64,000 nucleotides of DNA from Malania oleifera (taxonomy: Eukaryota > Streptophyta > Magnoliopsida > Santalales > Ximeniaceae), in the NCBI RefSeq assembly GCF_029873635.1, contig NC_080417.1, positions 25,802,182-25,866,181 on the forward strand, given 5' to 3'. The stretch's first letter is position 1; every line of letters starts with the position of its first letter. The notes under the pieces are model-generated. The model saw nothing but the letters and a program-made list of their open reading frames with translations. It was not told the origin of the DNA and searched no databases. Position numbers and translations under genes: made by a program. This document shows positions 13,101 to 25,557 of this stretch, piece after piece.

Positions 13101-14361
13101 TATTTTATTTATTATTTTTTTTTTCTAAATTATTTTAATCCTTTAAATTTTCAGGTCTTTACAAGCTAGTCGACCGAATCATAAAGGCCAGTCGACTGGA
13201 GTGCTTGCAAGGATGATCCAATAGGCTGGATCATGAGCCTGGTCAACCGAACCCCGCTAAAATGGAAATCGCCCTTTGGCCGGTAGACCAAACCTCGGGT
13301 CAGTCGACCGGACCTCTCGAGTTCAGGCCATTTTGAGCTCCAAACAGTCATAAAATTTGAAATATATTATTATTATAATATCCAACGGTCATATAACGCC
13401 CATATTTCAATTGGCCTATAGATGCTAAGTCATTTCAATTAAAGAAGATTAGAAAAACATTTTGAAAATATAGTTGATTATTCTTTGATTCTTATGCATA
13501 TTTTATACTCATTTCAAAGATCAAATTCAAATTTCTTGTACTTTCATTTTGAAAATATTTTTGGAGAAAATCTTTTGAGTTATTCAAGAAAGGTTTGAGC
13601 ATATATTCACACTCATATATATTGCTTGCAAGCCTTCTTGCATTTGAAATATCAAAGGACAATCTTGAGAAAAATCATTTTCCATACTCTCATTTTTCTT
13701 GCAAAATATTTTAAGAGAAATACCAATACTCTACTCAGCTTCATTTTTAAAATCATTTGAGAGTGCGTTTAGAAATACTTTTCATTGTACAAAACATCTT
13801 TTTAAGAAGTATTCATTATATGCAATTTTTTTTTTCAAATCATTGCCTTTGTGGTTCGGGTTGTGAACCATACCAAGTGAGGGGATATTACTTGGAGAGG
13901 TGGCTCCGCCTATAAGGAGTGGACCAAGTGAGAGGATATCACTTGGAGACGGGGTTTCACCTATAAGGAGTGGACCGAGCAAGGGGATATTGCTCGGAGA
14001 GGTGGCTTCACCTATAATAAGTGGACCGAGTGAGGGGATATTGCTCATAGAGGTGGCTCGCCTATAAGGAGTGTGTAACGGGTGGCTTCACCCAGTTTGA
14101 AGGAGTGTTATAGTGGAAATCGTCAAGTGGTTTGATTGAGGCGAGGATAGCTGAACCTCATAAAAATCTCGGGGTTGTTCTCTCTTTCCTTATACTCTTT
14201 ACATTTCCACACATGTATGTTTGTTTGTTTATTGTTGTGATTGTTTTACATACGTGCCTTTAATTTTTATTGGGATATTTTTTGCGAATCGGTTAAATTA
14301 TCCACAAATATTTTTTCACAATCCAATTCACCCCACCTCTGGGATTACACCAATCCTCACA
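10121..14361 (+). mobile_element. 3' LTR of Copia-type element, split by a solo LTR
   Basis: The LTR starts after the purine tract ('TATTGACTTTTTGAGTCC', the usual TG changed to TA), runs to 10527, is interrupted by a minus-strand Gypsy-type LTR, and resumes at 13164 to the Copia end block near 14361. The resumed part has the local U3 motif (TAGTCGACCGAATC, CAGTCGACCGGACC; 13165-13320), then 'AACGGTCATATAA'. Between 13870 and 14070 are about four near-identical units of roughly 60 bp built on 'CCTATAAGGAGTGGACC', which create a repetitive minus-strand ORF at 13782-14048 that is not a gene. Confidence 0.65.
10528..13163 (-). mobile_element. Solo LTR, Gypsy-type, minus strand
   Basis: Read on the minus strand it begins TGTAAAGACCTGAAAATT at 13163 and ends GGCGTTTCA at 10528, a 2,636-bp block with TG/CA ends and no internal region. 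The flanks GGCCA (10523-10527) and AGCTA (13164-13168) match at three of five bases; both differences are transitions, so they may be a decayed 5-bp target duplication. On both sides Copia LTR sequence continues. Inside are a duplicated block with 'CCCGCCCATACAAGTAG' (about 11110 and 11290) and a roughly 70-bp duplication at 11650-11770. No coding sequence. Confidence 0.65.
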
Positions 14362-16331
14362 ACTTCATTGGTCTTTAAGTTACACCTAAATTGAAGGAAA
14401 CTAATAGTCAATGGTTTGCATTACAAGGTAAGATTTATGAGTATAGTTATGCGAAAGAAAGATACTAGCATCTCTTCACACTTGCCAAGTGGACAGTAAT
14501 TGATTAGCCTAAGTTTACATTTGAAATTAATTGGTCAAGACCTAAATTCTTCTATTTTATTGAATTACTAAACCTTTAAATATTATATAGCCATGCAAAA
14601 GACAGACAGTACTCTCACCTTAGGATCTCCAAAGGTGTGTGAAGACAAACCCTAATGATACCTCATGAGGATTAATTATTAATTGTGTTTTCTCTATTTT
14701 AAATGTCTTATTTACTTGAATTTAAAATATTAGGATGCTTCTCATAAGAGAAACCCCTCCCACCTCTAGTTTTGTGAAGGCATGCAAAGATATAATTCCC
14801 ATGAATAAAGGAAAGTTCATTATGAATGTAATTTATTCATTTCATGACAACATATTAGCACATGTAAACATACATGAAAAAGAGACAAGAAAACAAACTA
14901 AACTAGCGCGCGCACACACACTCACACAAATACAACGACAAGTAAATATGCAACACTAATGCAAACCTCGGTCAACTCAAGATCCAACCTGAAAACCCAA
15001 TTCAACTTGACCCGAGTCGAGGTAAGCTAACCTGAATACCCAACATAAGTCCAATGAACCAAGTCTTATTCAGAAACTTGGACCTAAGTCAATGTTGACT
15101 TGGGTTAGCTTAGCCCAATTAACATTTCTTCTCTCTTAACCCAAATTGGCCTAATCAAATTAAAAGTCAAACCTAGTTTAAGCCCAACACCCAAAACCTA
15201 GTTATGTTTGGCCCAATTGAGCCCTTTCAACCCAATTAAGTTTGAAACCTAAGCTAAACCCAACCAGGAGCCTAATCTAACCTAGTTGTGGTTAATCAAA
15301 CCCTAGTTTGGACTAGATTTCGTTTTCCCTCATATGTTTCCCTAGAAAATGAAAGACAATTGAAATAAAAATATGAAAGGGAAAGAGAAACCGAAGAAAG
15401 TTGCTACCTCTTGATAATTTGAACTTAGATTTGAAGTTCCTTTTGCGTTCTTCTGATCTAAATCTAAAAAATAAAAGAAAGAGGGAGAGTGAGATATGAG
15501 TAAGATAAGGAGAAATGCAAGAGAAAAATGAGGAGAATGATGAAAGAGGTGAGATAGAAAGAAAGAAAGATCAAGCATATAGAGAAGAAGGAAAACATAA
15601 GAATCAGAAAAGAAAGAACAGATAGTGGGAGAGAGAGATTCATGCAGAGAGAAGTAAAAAGAGAGAAGAGAAAGAATGAAAGACAAAAGAGGAGTTGTGC
15701 AAGAGAGAAAGAATGAGCGAGTGAGAAGCAGAGAGAGAGAGAGAGAGAGAGAAGAGCAAAGAGAGACGAAGAGAGAATTTTGCAACAGAGAACAAGAGGG
15801 GAGAAAATAATAGAGAATTTTTTATTTTTTTTTTTAAACTTATAATTATAAGACCAAATGGATAAGTACAGTATTAGTGGGCATACCCAGGTAAAGGAGA
15901 TCAATCTCCTAGACAGACAACTGCTAAGTAGTACACTCAAAGCCACACAATAGCTCAACACAACTATTACTTAGTTATTTAAAAAACCTGGGCTTACCCA
16001 AGGGCCAAAGGCCAAAATGTCAAGCAATCATCAAACCAATCATATATGACTCGAATACATAAAACCTGGGCATACCCATGGGCCATTAGCCCATCTCAGC
16101 AGTTACATACAGAGGAAAAGGAACTTGTCAAACACAATCCGATAAATGTGTGTCTGAACCACTCTTATAATAGCATATGGGTGTGTAGCACAACCTTCAA
16201 AATTCCTTTTTTTTTTGGAAGTGCTACAAAAAGTAAATCGTAATGGCAAGATAAGCTCCTTTGGCAACCGCCTGCTCCTCAGTGCCTTTTGCTTACTTAC
16301 AAAGCCATTTAAAGCCTGCTTTGATGGTGGA
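14362..16331. other. Intergenic, no gene seen; GA-rich tract
   Basis: No supportable gene. 14980-15340 has repeated Gly/Pro-poor 'CCCAA...AACCTAGTT' phrases like transposon-derived spacer. 15900-16110 carries three diverged copies of 'CCTGGGCATACCCATGGG' (about 15883, 15987, 16066), a possible unrecognised repeat. Long minus-strand ORFs at 15342-15961 are products of the GA-rich tract, not genes. Confidence 0.5.
15465..15800. repeat. GA-rich low-complexity tract
   Basis: Almost purely purine on the plus strand, with an uninterrupted (GA)n run near 15730-15752. The minus strand therefore reads as Ser/Leu/Phe-rich pseudo-ORFs. It could be an expanded microsatellite or a GAGA-factor-type site, but nothing next to it supports a promoter. 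Confidence 0.8.
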
Positions 16332-16881
16332 TGTTGGCCTAACATGGCTTTTCAATCTTGTTTTGATGATAACAAATGAATAATACCTTAACATGTGTTT
16401 TTTAAGTGACAATGTTTCAGGATTGAATGATCAAAATGCTCACATGGTCACCAAGGGAGAAAGCTTACAATAAAAGCCAATCAAATGAAAGCTTACCGGA
16501 ATATAGAAGCATTGAATGGAAGATAACAAGCAAAAGCTTAAAGCTTATTGGGACTTGAAGTCAAGCAGGACCTCAAGAGATGGAAAAGGCTTCAAGACTT
16601 AGTGCTTCATGTATTCATGATTAGAAAGTCATATGTAAGTACTTCAATTCAATATTATATAGATATATGAAGCTCTTTAGGATGCAATATAGACTTAGAG
16701 ACCAATTTTGAAAACCTTGGAAAATAATTTTTAAAAGTCACATTTTAGTTTTTCAAACAACAAAGGTTCAAAGTTTTTTAAAAAAAATGAAAGTTTTTGA
16801 AAAACGGATTGTCTAACTGACTGACCTGAAGCCGACTGACAAATTGAACTATCGAACCGACTGACTAGAATGAACGGTGTT
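16332..16881 (+). mobile_element. Copia LTR, 5' part (U3), cut off on the right
   Basis: It begins TGTTGGCCTAACATGG and then 'CTTGTTTTGATGATAACAAA', the start signature of the local Copia LTRs. There is no purine tract before it, so this looks like the true left end of a 5' or solo LTR. It is related to 20816-21174 ('TATGTAAGTACTTCA', 'GACTTAGAGACCAA'). It stops where the minus-strand Copia remnant begins, in the U3 motif region ('ACTGACTGACCTGAAGCC'). Confidence 0.65.
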
Positions 16882-19128
16882 TGTTGATTTAGGTGTAATC
16901 CCAAGAGGGGGGCTGAATTGGGTATTTCAAAATTTCTTTGAACCTATTTACCACTTAATCCCCATTTGTACATTTAAAAAATCAATTGCAGGGATTTATG
17001 ACTGAATTAAATTTATTTTATCAATGAGTTATTTTTACCCAATTAAGTGTGTGTACAATTATTCAACATACACATGCATATAATAAAATGTAGTGTGGAA
17101 AGTAAAGAGTTAAGGGAAAAGAGAAGACAAATGCAATTTTATGAGGTTCAACCAACTCGACCTACGTCCTCGCCTTGAGCAACCTACTCAAGGATTCCAC
17201 TATAATCCCAGCTCCTTAAATTGGGACGAAGCTTCCCTTACAATTCGCTGCTTATAAGAGGTACAACTTCCTCCTACTCCACTGCTTACAAGAGACACAA
17301 CTCTCTCCTCAAACTCGATTCACAAACTGAACCGTGAATACAATGAAAACGGTAAAACACTTAAAATTTCTTCCATCAAAGCTAGTGAGTACAATTCAAA
17401 TTCCTAATGTATTATCATATGATGAAACTTGAAGCTCAGAATGAATGAAATGATATAATCGTTTATGAATGATATGCTTCAACACACATATCCCTTTTTA
17501 TCAAAAACTCCCAAGTAAAGATATATTTAAACGCTTTGGAGAATATTAGGGTTCTAGTTCACTTTGTAAAAATGCACAAATATATCTAACATGAACTTAT
17601 CAAAAGCTTTATCTTGAATATTATATCGATCAAACTCAAAAAGCTTTCTTTCAAATATTTAATCAGAACACGATCTTTGTAATATGCAAATATATATATA
17701 TACGATATGTATTCCAAAGATCGAAAACCCAATGTAATATCTTTCAGAAAATATCCTTCAACAATATATGTATATTTATGAACACCAAGGATATTTAATC
17801 AAGTAGATTTGTAATATTAAAAATATCAAGTCTTTGAATGAACACTCACTTGAACCTAAAGTATTTAATCAATAACAAAAGCTCTTCTCAAGTGGTAATC
17901 TTCAAAAACATGATTTACAATATGCAAACTCAAGATCACTCTCTTATCAAATATTCAAAAATGGATTTTGCAATGACAAACTTTTTGAAAAATGAATATC
18001 AACAAGTAAATCAGTTTATATATGAAGAACTCTATGCAACTAACTCTTAACAAGAAGTATGATTTATCAAACCTCAGTATCAAATAATCTTGTATAACAA
18101 TCACAAGAAAAACTTTTGAGGATCAAAGTAGGTTTAGCTCATATGTGTAATGTAAGACTTGAAATCCCAATCGCAACTTTAGCAGTGTGATTTCTCAAGC
18201 TGTGCTAGTATGCTCAATCGTATTGCCAAGCTTTGATTTTCTTCTCCTTGTGTTTGAATCTTATCATTGTTCTTGTTCTTGTTGATCTTCTTTCTCACTA
18301 GGGTTTAGATATTCAATATATAGAGTGATCTTGCCCTTAGAATAGATCTCAACCGTTGGATTAAAAAATATCTCGCAGGGCTCTTAAAAAAAATTAAATT
18401 TTTAAGTTTTCCCGCAAGTTCAGGTGACTGAGGTCGAAGCCCAGGCGACCAAAGTTCCTTAGTGCTTCAAAAAATCAACTTGGATACAGGGTTAGGCGAC
18501 TGAAGTTGAGTTCAGGCTCCTGAAGTGACAACTTCAAGTGACCAAAGTCTCAGGTTCAAATGACCGAAGTGCCTCGGCCAGGTTTTGTGTTTCACTATTA
18601 ATTCTTCAGGTGATTGAACTTAATCTTCAAGCTTTTGAAGAAATTCTTTAGGCGACTACGGTTGAGTTCAGGTTACTGAAGTGGCCATTTCCTAAATTTT
18701 TTTCTTTCTAGTTTAAAATTCTGTTTTGCTCTCCTTCTTGGGTCTTTTATAAAAATACTTTCCAGAGTTTTAAAAATATTTCTAAGTCCATGAAAGTCCC
18801 CTAATGATGTTCATGAAATGCATGAGTCCTATTGTCATTCTAGTTTATGATTTGAGCCTCAAATTAAATCATATAAAAATGTAAATACATAAGTTCTAAG
18901 TACCCATTCTCATAACGTTCTTAAACTTTGCCACTTGCATCTTGATTCTCGTACTATTTGAGTTCCATGGATTGTGCCAAGATATGTAAGCTTTAATCTT
19001 CATGGCTTCCATGACTTGTTATCCTTCCGTGCATGCTAAGTATAGTTCTTGCTCACAATCTCAATGCACAGATCAAATCCCAAGTGATTTGTAATTATCA
19101 AAACCGGATTGGACTTATAGAGTCAACA
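16882..19128 (-). mobile_element. 3' LTR of a minus-strand Copia element
   Basis: Read on the minus strand it runs from TGTTGACTCTATAAG (19128) to CCTAAATCAACA (16882), with matching TGTTGA/TCAACA ends and a length of 2,247 bp. The end has the shared CCCCCCTCTTGGGATTACACC block. U5-side phrases (about 17150-17330) and a U3 zone of GGCGACTGAAG-like motifs (about 18420-18680) have the same order as in the other local Copia LTRs. An ORF at 17838-18050 inside it has no support. Confidence 0.85.
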
Positions 19129-19142
19129 ATCTCCCCCTTCTT
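19129..19142 (-). promoter_or_regulatory. Polypurine tract of the minus-strand Copia element
   Basis: On the minus strand 'ATCATCAAGAAGGGGGAGAT' directly precedes the LTR start TGTTGACT. This is the expected plus-strand DNA primer. Between here and the pol stop at 19718 is non-coding sequence with two more purine boxes ('CAAAAGGGGGAGAAG' types, near 19395 and 19525). Confidence 0.8.
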
Positions 19143-19717
19143 GATGATGACAAATACACGAGCAAAACTATATAATGGGTTACGCCTAACAAGGCTCCCC
19201 CTCAATTTATGCATCAAATATTCAATAAATGAAATATGCTTATGCCAAATGAAATATGCTCATGTTCATACACACATTGTTTAGCCTGATTCCAAATGAA
19301 ATATGCTCATAATGTTTCACCAATTTTTATTTTTGCTATTATCTTTCTCCCTCTTTGCTTAACATCAATAACAATTTTTGCTCATTCTTCTCCCCCTTTT
19401 GACATCACCAAAAAGGTGTATAATAATAAGATGTGAGTGGACATACCCTTATGTTCTTCTCCCCTTAGAAATCTTAAAGTTTTAATCTTGTTCAACTATT
19501 AGATTTTTAAAAAATTTACTTCTCCCCCTTTTGACATCAACCACCCCTATTCCTAATGCATAAATTTCAAAGATTATGTGAGGATATCAAATGTTGATGT
19601 GATACCAAATGTTGATTAATGTTATATCAAATGAGAACAAATATTGATTGATTTGATACCAAATGATTACATCTTAAGTGATGTTGCTCCCCCTGAATTA
19701 TGTCATCTAATATAATT

Positions 19718-20815
19718 CTAGTCAACCTCTCGACTATGCATCAAACCTAATTCATGCCTAATTTGGATAAACCTATCCTCTGCAAGTGGTTTCGTGAATA
19801 TGTCTACCCATTGTTCATCCATGCATAAAAATTCAAGTGTCACATCCCCTTTTTGTACATGATCACGAAGAAAGTGATGTCATATTTTTATATGCTTAGT
19901 TCATAAATGTAATATGGGATTCTTTAAGATATTTATTGCACCCGTATTATCGCATCTAATAGAAATTGTTTCGTAACTTAATCTAAAATCTTTCAGTTGT
20001 TGCTTCATGTATAGAGTATGAGCACAACAACTACCTGACGCTATGTATTCAGCCTCAGCTGTGGAAATAGCTATTGAATTTTGTTTGTTGGAAAACCAAG
20101 AGACTAAGGAATGTCTTAGAAATGACAAGTCCCACTTGTGCTCTTCCTATCCACTTTGCTACCCAAAAAATCAGCATCTGAATAGCTGATAATCTCAAAA
20201 GATGTATACTTAGGATACCATAACCCAAGTTCCACGGTTCCTATTAGGTATCTAAGTATTCATTTAACAGCTAACAAATGTGACTCATTTGGTACCGACT
20301 GAAATCTTGCACACAAACATATGCTAAACATTATATCAGGTCTACTAGCAGTCAGATATAATAAGCTACCAATCATTCCACAATAAAGTTTGACATCTAC
20401 TGGTATACCTTATTCATCTTTGTCTAATTTCAATGAAGCGCTCATAGGTGTACCTAGTATTTTTCCATCTTCTATATTAAACTTTTTAAGTAGGTCTATA
20501 ATGTACTTTGATTTATAAACATTCCATGTTTTTCCTGTTTGATCTGAAGTCCTAAGAAGAAATTTAGTTCAACCATCATGCTCATCTCAAATTCATGTTG
20601 CATGGTATTAGCAAATTCATTACACAATTCTTTATTTGTAGCGCCAAATATGATGTCATCTACATATACTTGAACTAGGAGCAAGTCATCTTTCTTAGTC
20701 TTTATGAACAGAGTAGTATCTATCTTTCCTCTTATAAATCCATTTTCTAGTAGAAAACCGCTTAGCCTTTCATAACAAGCTCTAGGAGCTTGCTTTAAAC
20801 CGTACAAGGCTTTTG
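19718..20815 (-). pseudogene. Copia pol, C-terminal reverse transcriptase and RNase H
   Basis: Read on the minus strand from 20815 it enters at TKALYGLKQAPRA, so everything upstream (gag, protease, integrase, most of RT) is missing. The RT active-site YVDDIIFG lies near 20660. RT continues in one frame to about 20130 with a TAA and a TGA interrupting; the RNase H signature STAEAEYIASG follows near 20050 after a frameshift. Further stops interrupt the 'TKHIxIxxHFLRDHV' end region, and the ORF closes at 19718. It once copied element RNA to DNA in virus-like particles. The lineage is SIRE/Maximus-like by motif. It is non-functional and cut at its right end by Copia LTR sequence of opposite orientation. 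Confidence 0.85.
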
Positions 20816-21174
20816 TTAGACAAGTGGTTAAATGAAAGCTTAAAAGATTGTATTCAAAGATAGAAAATTTGATGAAAGCTTAAAGCATATTGAAGCTTGA
20901 AGACAAGATGGACTCAAAGAAAGACAAACATGAAGACTTAGTGTTTAGGATGTTTTAAGTCTAAAGAAGTCTTATGTAAGTACTTCATCTAATGTTGATA
21001 TGGATGCATTGAGGCTCTTAGGCTTCATTATTGACTTAGAGACCAAATTTTGAAAATCCAAGAAAATATTTTCAAAAGTCTCAAAGCAATATCGCAAGTA
21101 TAAAAGTTAACAAAAGTTTTTGGAAACAAAATTGTAAAAGCATATATTGTTGCACGATCAGGCGACAGACCTAT
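20816..21174 (+). mobile_element. 5' LTR of Copia element, left segment
   Basis: Left-truncated U3 sequence related to 16475-16865. It stops at the Athila/Tat-like insertion, and the LTR resumes at 32278 with the same kind of text ('AGGCGACAGACC' before, 'AGGCGACTGACC' after). The left boundary abuts the broken minus-strand Copia pol, so one rearrangement removed the left end of this LTR and the 5' part of the other element. Confidence 0.65.
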
Positions 21175-22762
21175 TGACAAGTCCCTAAAATATATGATTT
21201 TTGACCCTCATTTTCTTATGTTTATCCGCCTTTTATTATATATTTACCCAGAGTTATCATTGTTCAGCACTATGTAAGGTTTGTTTGTCTTTTCAGGAAA
21301 AACATGTTAAAACCATGGAGTTAGGCATTACAAGAAGCCAAGAAGAATTTGGAGGTGTCGAAGCTCAAATTAATATGAACACCAAAGGATTTAGAGCATA
21401 ATTGGACAGGAAGATGATGTTCGACCATGTGGAGTGACTAGAAAACCACAGGGGCGACCTAGCCTTCCATCGCAAACTCCAAGTTCAGACTAAGATCGAA
21501 TTGCTGCAAGGTTCGACCAAGTGCTTGACCAAGTGACCATTGGGGCGACCATGTTGAGATGTTGGGACAAAGCTGAAATTCAAAATTATTGAGAGTCTCG
21601 AATAAGTGTTCAACCAAGAGACCCTCAAGGGAAACTATGTCGAGATAATGAAATTTCCTAAAGACCAAGATACTACAAGTCTCGACCATCAAGTCCTTGA
21701 GGCATGACGAAGTCGACGGCATTGGAGATTGGAATCCCTCACTTCCCATGAGTCTTGACCAGGGCACGCACAAGAACGATGAAGGAGTGACTTGGTTGAC
21801 AGCAACGATCTTCAGCATGAGACCTTCCACAAACTTTCTTAAATTGCAAAACAAACTTTCTAAACCCTGAAGCCTATAAATAATTACTACGAACATGAGC
21901 TTTGTATTCCTATTTGGCCTCACTTAGGTTAGTGACATACTTAAGATGTCATTGAGAGCCATGTTAGATTGGGAGTAGTGTAGTTTTTACTTCCTGTTTC
22001 AGTGTGTGCATGAAGTGTTCGTTGGCCTGTGACAACCAGCGGCATTCGTGTGCTATCCGTGTATATTACACGATCACTCCTCTTGTACTTCTCAGCATTA
22101 GTGACAGATGTTCGGAATAATAAAGGGATGATCTTTTTACTTTTCCTATAATTTACATGTGTTTACTGCTTTCCATTTACCTACTGTGTGTTTGATGAAG
22201 GAACATAGAAAAGGATAAGCACTTCTACGTATCGCTCAGAGGGAAATAGTCGGCTACAAAACTACGAAGGAGTTTGTTTATCGTTGAGACATGATATACT
22301 CCAGTTCTCGTACATGCTCTGGATGGTTGGTGCACCCTTGCTACCCTGTGCCCTCAATTGGCCCTCTCCCGGTTTGGCCCACTAGGGTTAGTACTTATAT
22401 GGAAGTCTGGATGAACGTAGGTAGAGGCATGGCGTTCATCGTTTGATTTGGACCACAACATTGCTTTGTAGGAGTAGGGTAACCCGTAAATTTATTTGCT
22501 TTCCAGTAGAATAGATTTACTCGCTTTTATTTACTCGCTTTCCAGTAGTTAGAAAACACCTACCATTGCAAACTATCCCCTTTTTATTTCTTTTTCATAA
22601 CAAGGTCATAATAGACTAACTTGGAAGTGGTTTAACAACTGCGCTTCAAGTCCCCCTGGATCGATACCTAACTTAGCCACTTTCTACAGAACACTTGGGG
22701 ATAATTAGGTTTATAAATATTATTTTTGGTAGTTAAGGACCCAAGCCTTGGCAAGCGTACCA
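21175..22762 (+). mobile_element. 5' LTR of Athila/Tat-like Gypsy element
   Basis: It begins TGACAAGTCCCTAAAATA and ends CAAGCGTACCA. It aligns along its length with 30708-32272: shared 'GTTAGGCATTACAAGAAGCC', 'GGCCTGTGACAACCA' and 'ATAATAAAGGGATGATC', and the same 'TTTGGTAGTTAAGG' near the end. The flanks CCTAT (21170-21174) and CCTGT (32273-32277) look like a 5-bp target duplication with one transition. ORFs within the LTR (21201-21401, 21459-21923) are not genes. Confidence 0.85.
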
Positions 22763-22767
22763 AATTT

Positions 22768-22785
22768 TGGCGCCATTTCCGGGGA
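22768..22785 (+). promoter_or_regulatory. Primer-binding site, tRNA-Asp type
   Basis: TGGCGCCATTTCCGGGGA lies 6 bp after the 5' LTR. Athila/Tat-type plant Gypsy elements use a closely similar site complementary to a tRNA 3' end (usually tRNA-Asp). It supports both element class and orientation. Confidence 0.8.
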
Positions 22786-23480
22786 CTTGGCTATGGTTAT
22801 AAGCCAACTTCCGTTTTAGAGTATTACAACCTTGTTCTTTTGATTTTCCCTCCTTATATTTTCTTTTTCTTACATAATTTCTATTTCCTTTTATTTTTGT
22901 TTGTTTTTGTTTTTGAAGTCTTAATCTTTGTGCTTGAAAGTTTGTATGTTTGGTCTGCGTTCTTTGGACCCTGAGATAATTCCCACAGATCTTGAGATTG
23001 AAAAATCTCGTAGGTCCTTTTGGAAACCTACCTCTAATCCAAAGAAAGCTAAGTTATCTAAACTTAAAGCAATGGCCGAAGATAACATACTGGTTCCTAC
23101 TGAACAAATCCCAGAACCCCATGCTCCTCACTTACCGACGTTGAGAGAGCAGCATCTGAGGCCTTAGGTACTACTTTGTACCTAATGCATACACATCGCC
23201 ATCCTGCACTCGGTTCTCGAATGTTCAAGTAGCCTAATTCGAGTTTAAGACTTCAATCATCTCGATGATGCCCAACTTTCATGAGAATTCTAATAAAAAT
23301 CCTTATCAGCATCTAGATGAATTTTTAGAAATCTATTCCACCATCTGCATCCCTAATTTTAGTGATGATGCTCCCCGTATTAGGCTTTTCCTATTCTCTC
23401 TGAAGGATAAGTCCAAATATTGGCTGACACCCTTAGAACCGTACTTGGTGACCAACTGGGCCACTATACAACACGAATTT

Positions 23481-25557
23481 TGTCACGCCCCGAACCCACA
23501 GATGGGTCCCAGGTGTGAATTTAGTAACCTAACCTATCTCTGTACAATTTAAACATACATGATACAATACAAATAGAGGGTCTGACCCCGTGGGGTGAAC
23601 GGATGCCCACATATATACACATAACCATCCATACTCATCCAAAATACGTAGCAGAATACGATCTTTTATACATAAACAGTATCATACCAAAGTGTATACT
23701 AACTAGGATATACATTCCCATAATACTAATCATACCCCAGGTGTCTACAAAACTATCCTGACAACCTGGATTCCAAAACTCATACCTAAAAGGTACTAGC
23801 AATAGCTACAACCCCTTTGCTTCCAGATGCTAAGATGCTACTTACTGCTACCGGAAGGACCTGAAAAACATTGTACGTACATTCAGGGCGAGACATCTCT
23901 CAGTAAGGAAGAAAGAAGGTTATATCAATGTGTGGCATACTAGTGTTATTTTACATACTTCATAACACTATAAAATATAATACAGTTTGAAACATTTACA
24001 TACAGTTTTATAAATATACATACAGTTCCATACAGTTTCAGTATTTTCTCAAAACCATTCCAGTACATACGATACCCAAAACATACGGTCAGTGTCGTCA
24101 CACTATTTCGCAACTACACAAGGTCACCTCGTCTCACAGCGATTACATTGCTACATACGCAACTACGCTGCGATGACCGAGGCCCAACAGTGATTACATT
24201 GCTCCATATGCAACTACACAAGGTCACCTAGTCTCACATCGATTACATTGCTACATACGTAACTACAATGCGACGACTCAGGCCCAATAGTGATTACATT
24301 GCTACATATGCAACTACACAAGGTCACCTAGTCTCACATCGATTACATTGCTACATACGCAACTACAATGCGACGACTCAGGCCCAATAGTGATTACATT
24401 GCTACATACGCAACTACACAAGGTCACCTAGTTTAACATTAATTACATTGCTACTTACGCAACTACAATGTAACGACTCAGGCCCAATAATGATTACATT
24501 GCTACAAACGGTGTAGAACACATCCTTCGGTGACTTGCCAGAACATACTGGTGATATTTCACACCCCGGGTATAAAGCCGACCACTCTCGCCCACGGTAG
24601 TTAACCGATACATGGCTGTTTTACAAATCCTTGGAATCATTTTAGAACTCACGTTCCTATACATTTCAGCGTAGGGTAATTAGCCGCCACATAACTGTTT
24701 TACAAATACCTAAAACAAATACATACAACCATACATACCACACTTATTTGGTTACGACAAATCATATCGTTTACAAATTCAAGTATACAGTTTATGCAAA
24801 TATGGATTACGGTCACCTCAATAATACAGTTTCAACAAAACCAATAGTTTTCCAAACAAAGTAGAGATGATACCCAAAATCTCCAATTTTTCTGAAAACT
24901 GTAACCCGAATTGATATAAACAGAATCCCCTTACCTTAACCCGAATTCCAACTATGAACTCTGTGGTCCTCAAAACTACGAACCGAGACTCCAAAACCTA
25001 CAACCCACAGTACAATACAAGCTTACAATCTGTACTTCTACACATATGCTGAATCAGAAATGAAAACCGAGCCTTACTTCGATTTTAGCCCGAAACCCAA
25101 AATCGCTCAAAATGGAATTTCGATCCGCTAGAAATGTAAAGAATCTATCACTGATCCTTGCAATAACTTCGGATTTGTGAATCAAGCGACATATGGCGAA
25201 GAAATCTAGAGAGAGAGTGTGTGTAAGGAGATTTCTAGAGAGAGAGAGTGTGTGTTTGGAGAAACTTAGCCCCAAAGCAACTCAAAAATATCTTTTGTAG
25301 GCCTTTGACCCGAGGGGATTCATCGATGAATTGTGTCCTTGTCGACAAATTCTTCACTAGCCTCATCGACGAATTGGCAGCCTCATCGACGAGCCAGTAA
25401 TTCCAAATTTTTCCTTAACCCCTCGGCATTCACTCATCGACAAGCTTCTGAATTTCGTCAACGAGAAGCCTTCAGCCTTCGTCGATGAAATCTGTGAAAT
25501 TCCATTTTTACCCCTCTTTACATAATAAGTCCATACATCACGGTTCGGGTTCTTACA
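23481..25557 (-). mobile_element. Solo LTR of a Tekay-like Gypsy element
   Basis: On the minus strand it runs from TGTAAGAACCCGAACCG (25557) to TTCGGGGCGTGACA (23481), 2,077 bp, the same ends as the full element at 45572-54580. It is flanked by perfect AATTT repeats (23476-23480 and 25558-25562) and splits the gag frame of the host element without other damage. No internal region is present, so it arose by LTR-LTR recombination after insertion. Seven motifs of the TCATCGACGAA type (25321-25490) correspond to the U3 array of the full element. Confidence 0.95.
24111..24510 (-). repeat. 100-bp tandem repeat in the solo LTR
   Basis: CAACTACACAAGGTCACCT begins at 24111, 24211, 24311 and 24411, an exact 100-bp period. 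Each unit is itself two related halves of about 50 bp, both holding 'GATTACATTGCTACATA'. The related full-length LTRs have only about one to two equivalents of this unit (around 46860-47060), so the array expanded in this subfamily or copy. Confidence 0.9.

Noticed and set aside
13782..14048. Repetitive 88-codon minus-strand ORF (LGPLLIGE repeats)
   Set aside because: Encoded by about four near-identical short repeats inside a Copia LTR; no reading on the coding strand of a gene.
15342..15961. Two long overlapping minus-strand ORFs (147 and 165 codons)
   Set aside because: They are read through a GA-rich low-complexity tract and are Ser/Leu/Phe repeats without a domain.
16332..21174. A single Copia LTR split by the minus-strand Copia remnant
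   Set aside because: 20816-21174 aligns to 16475-16865 rather than continuing it, so these are two separate LTR pieces.
21459..21923. 154-codon minus-strand ORF
   Set aside because: Lies wholly within an LTR and is mirrored, broken, in the partner LTR (30904-31418); antisense shadow.
24111..24510. CRISPR-like array
   Set aside because: The units are contiguous 100-bp tandem repeats inside an LTR, with no unique spacers, in a plant genome.
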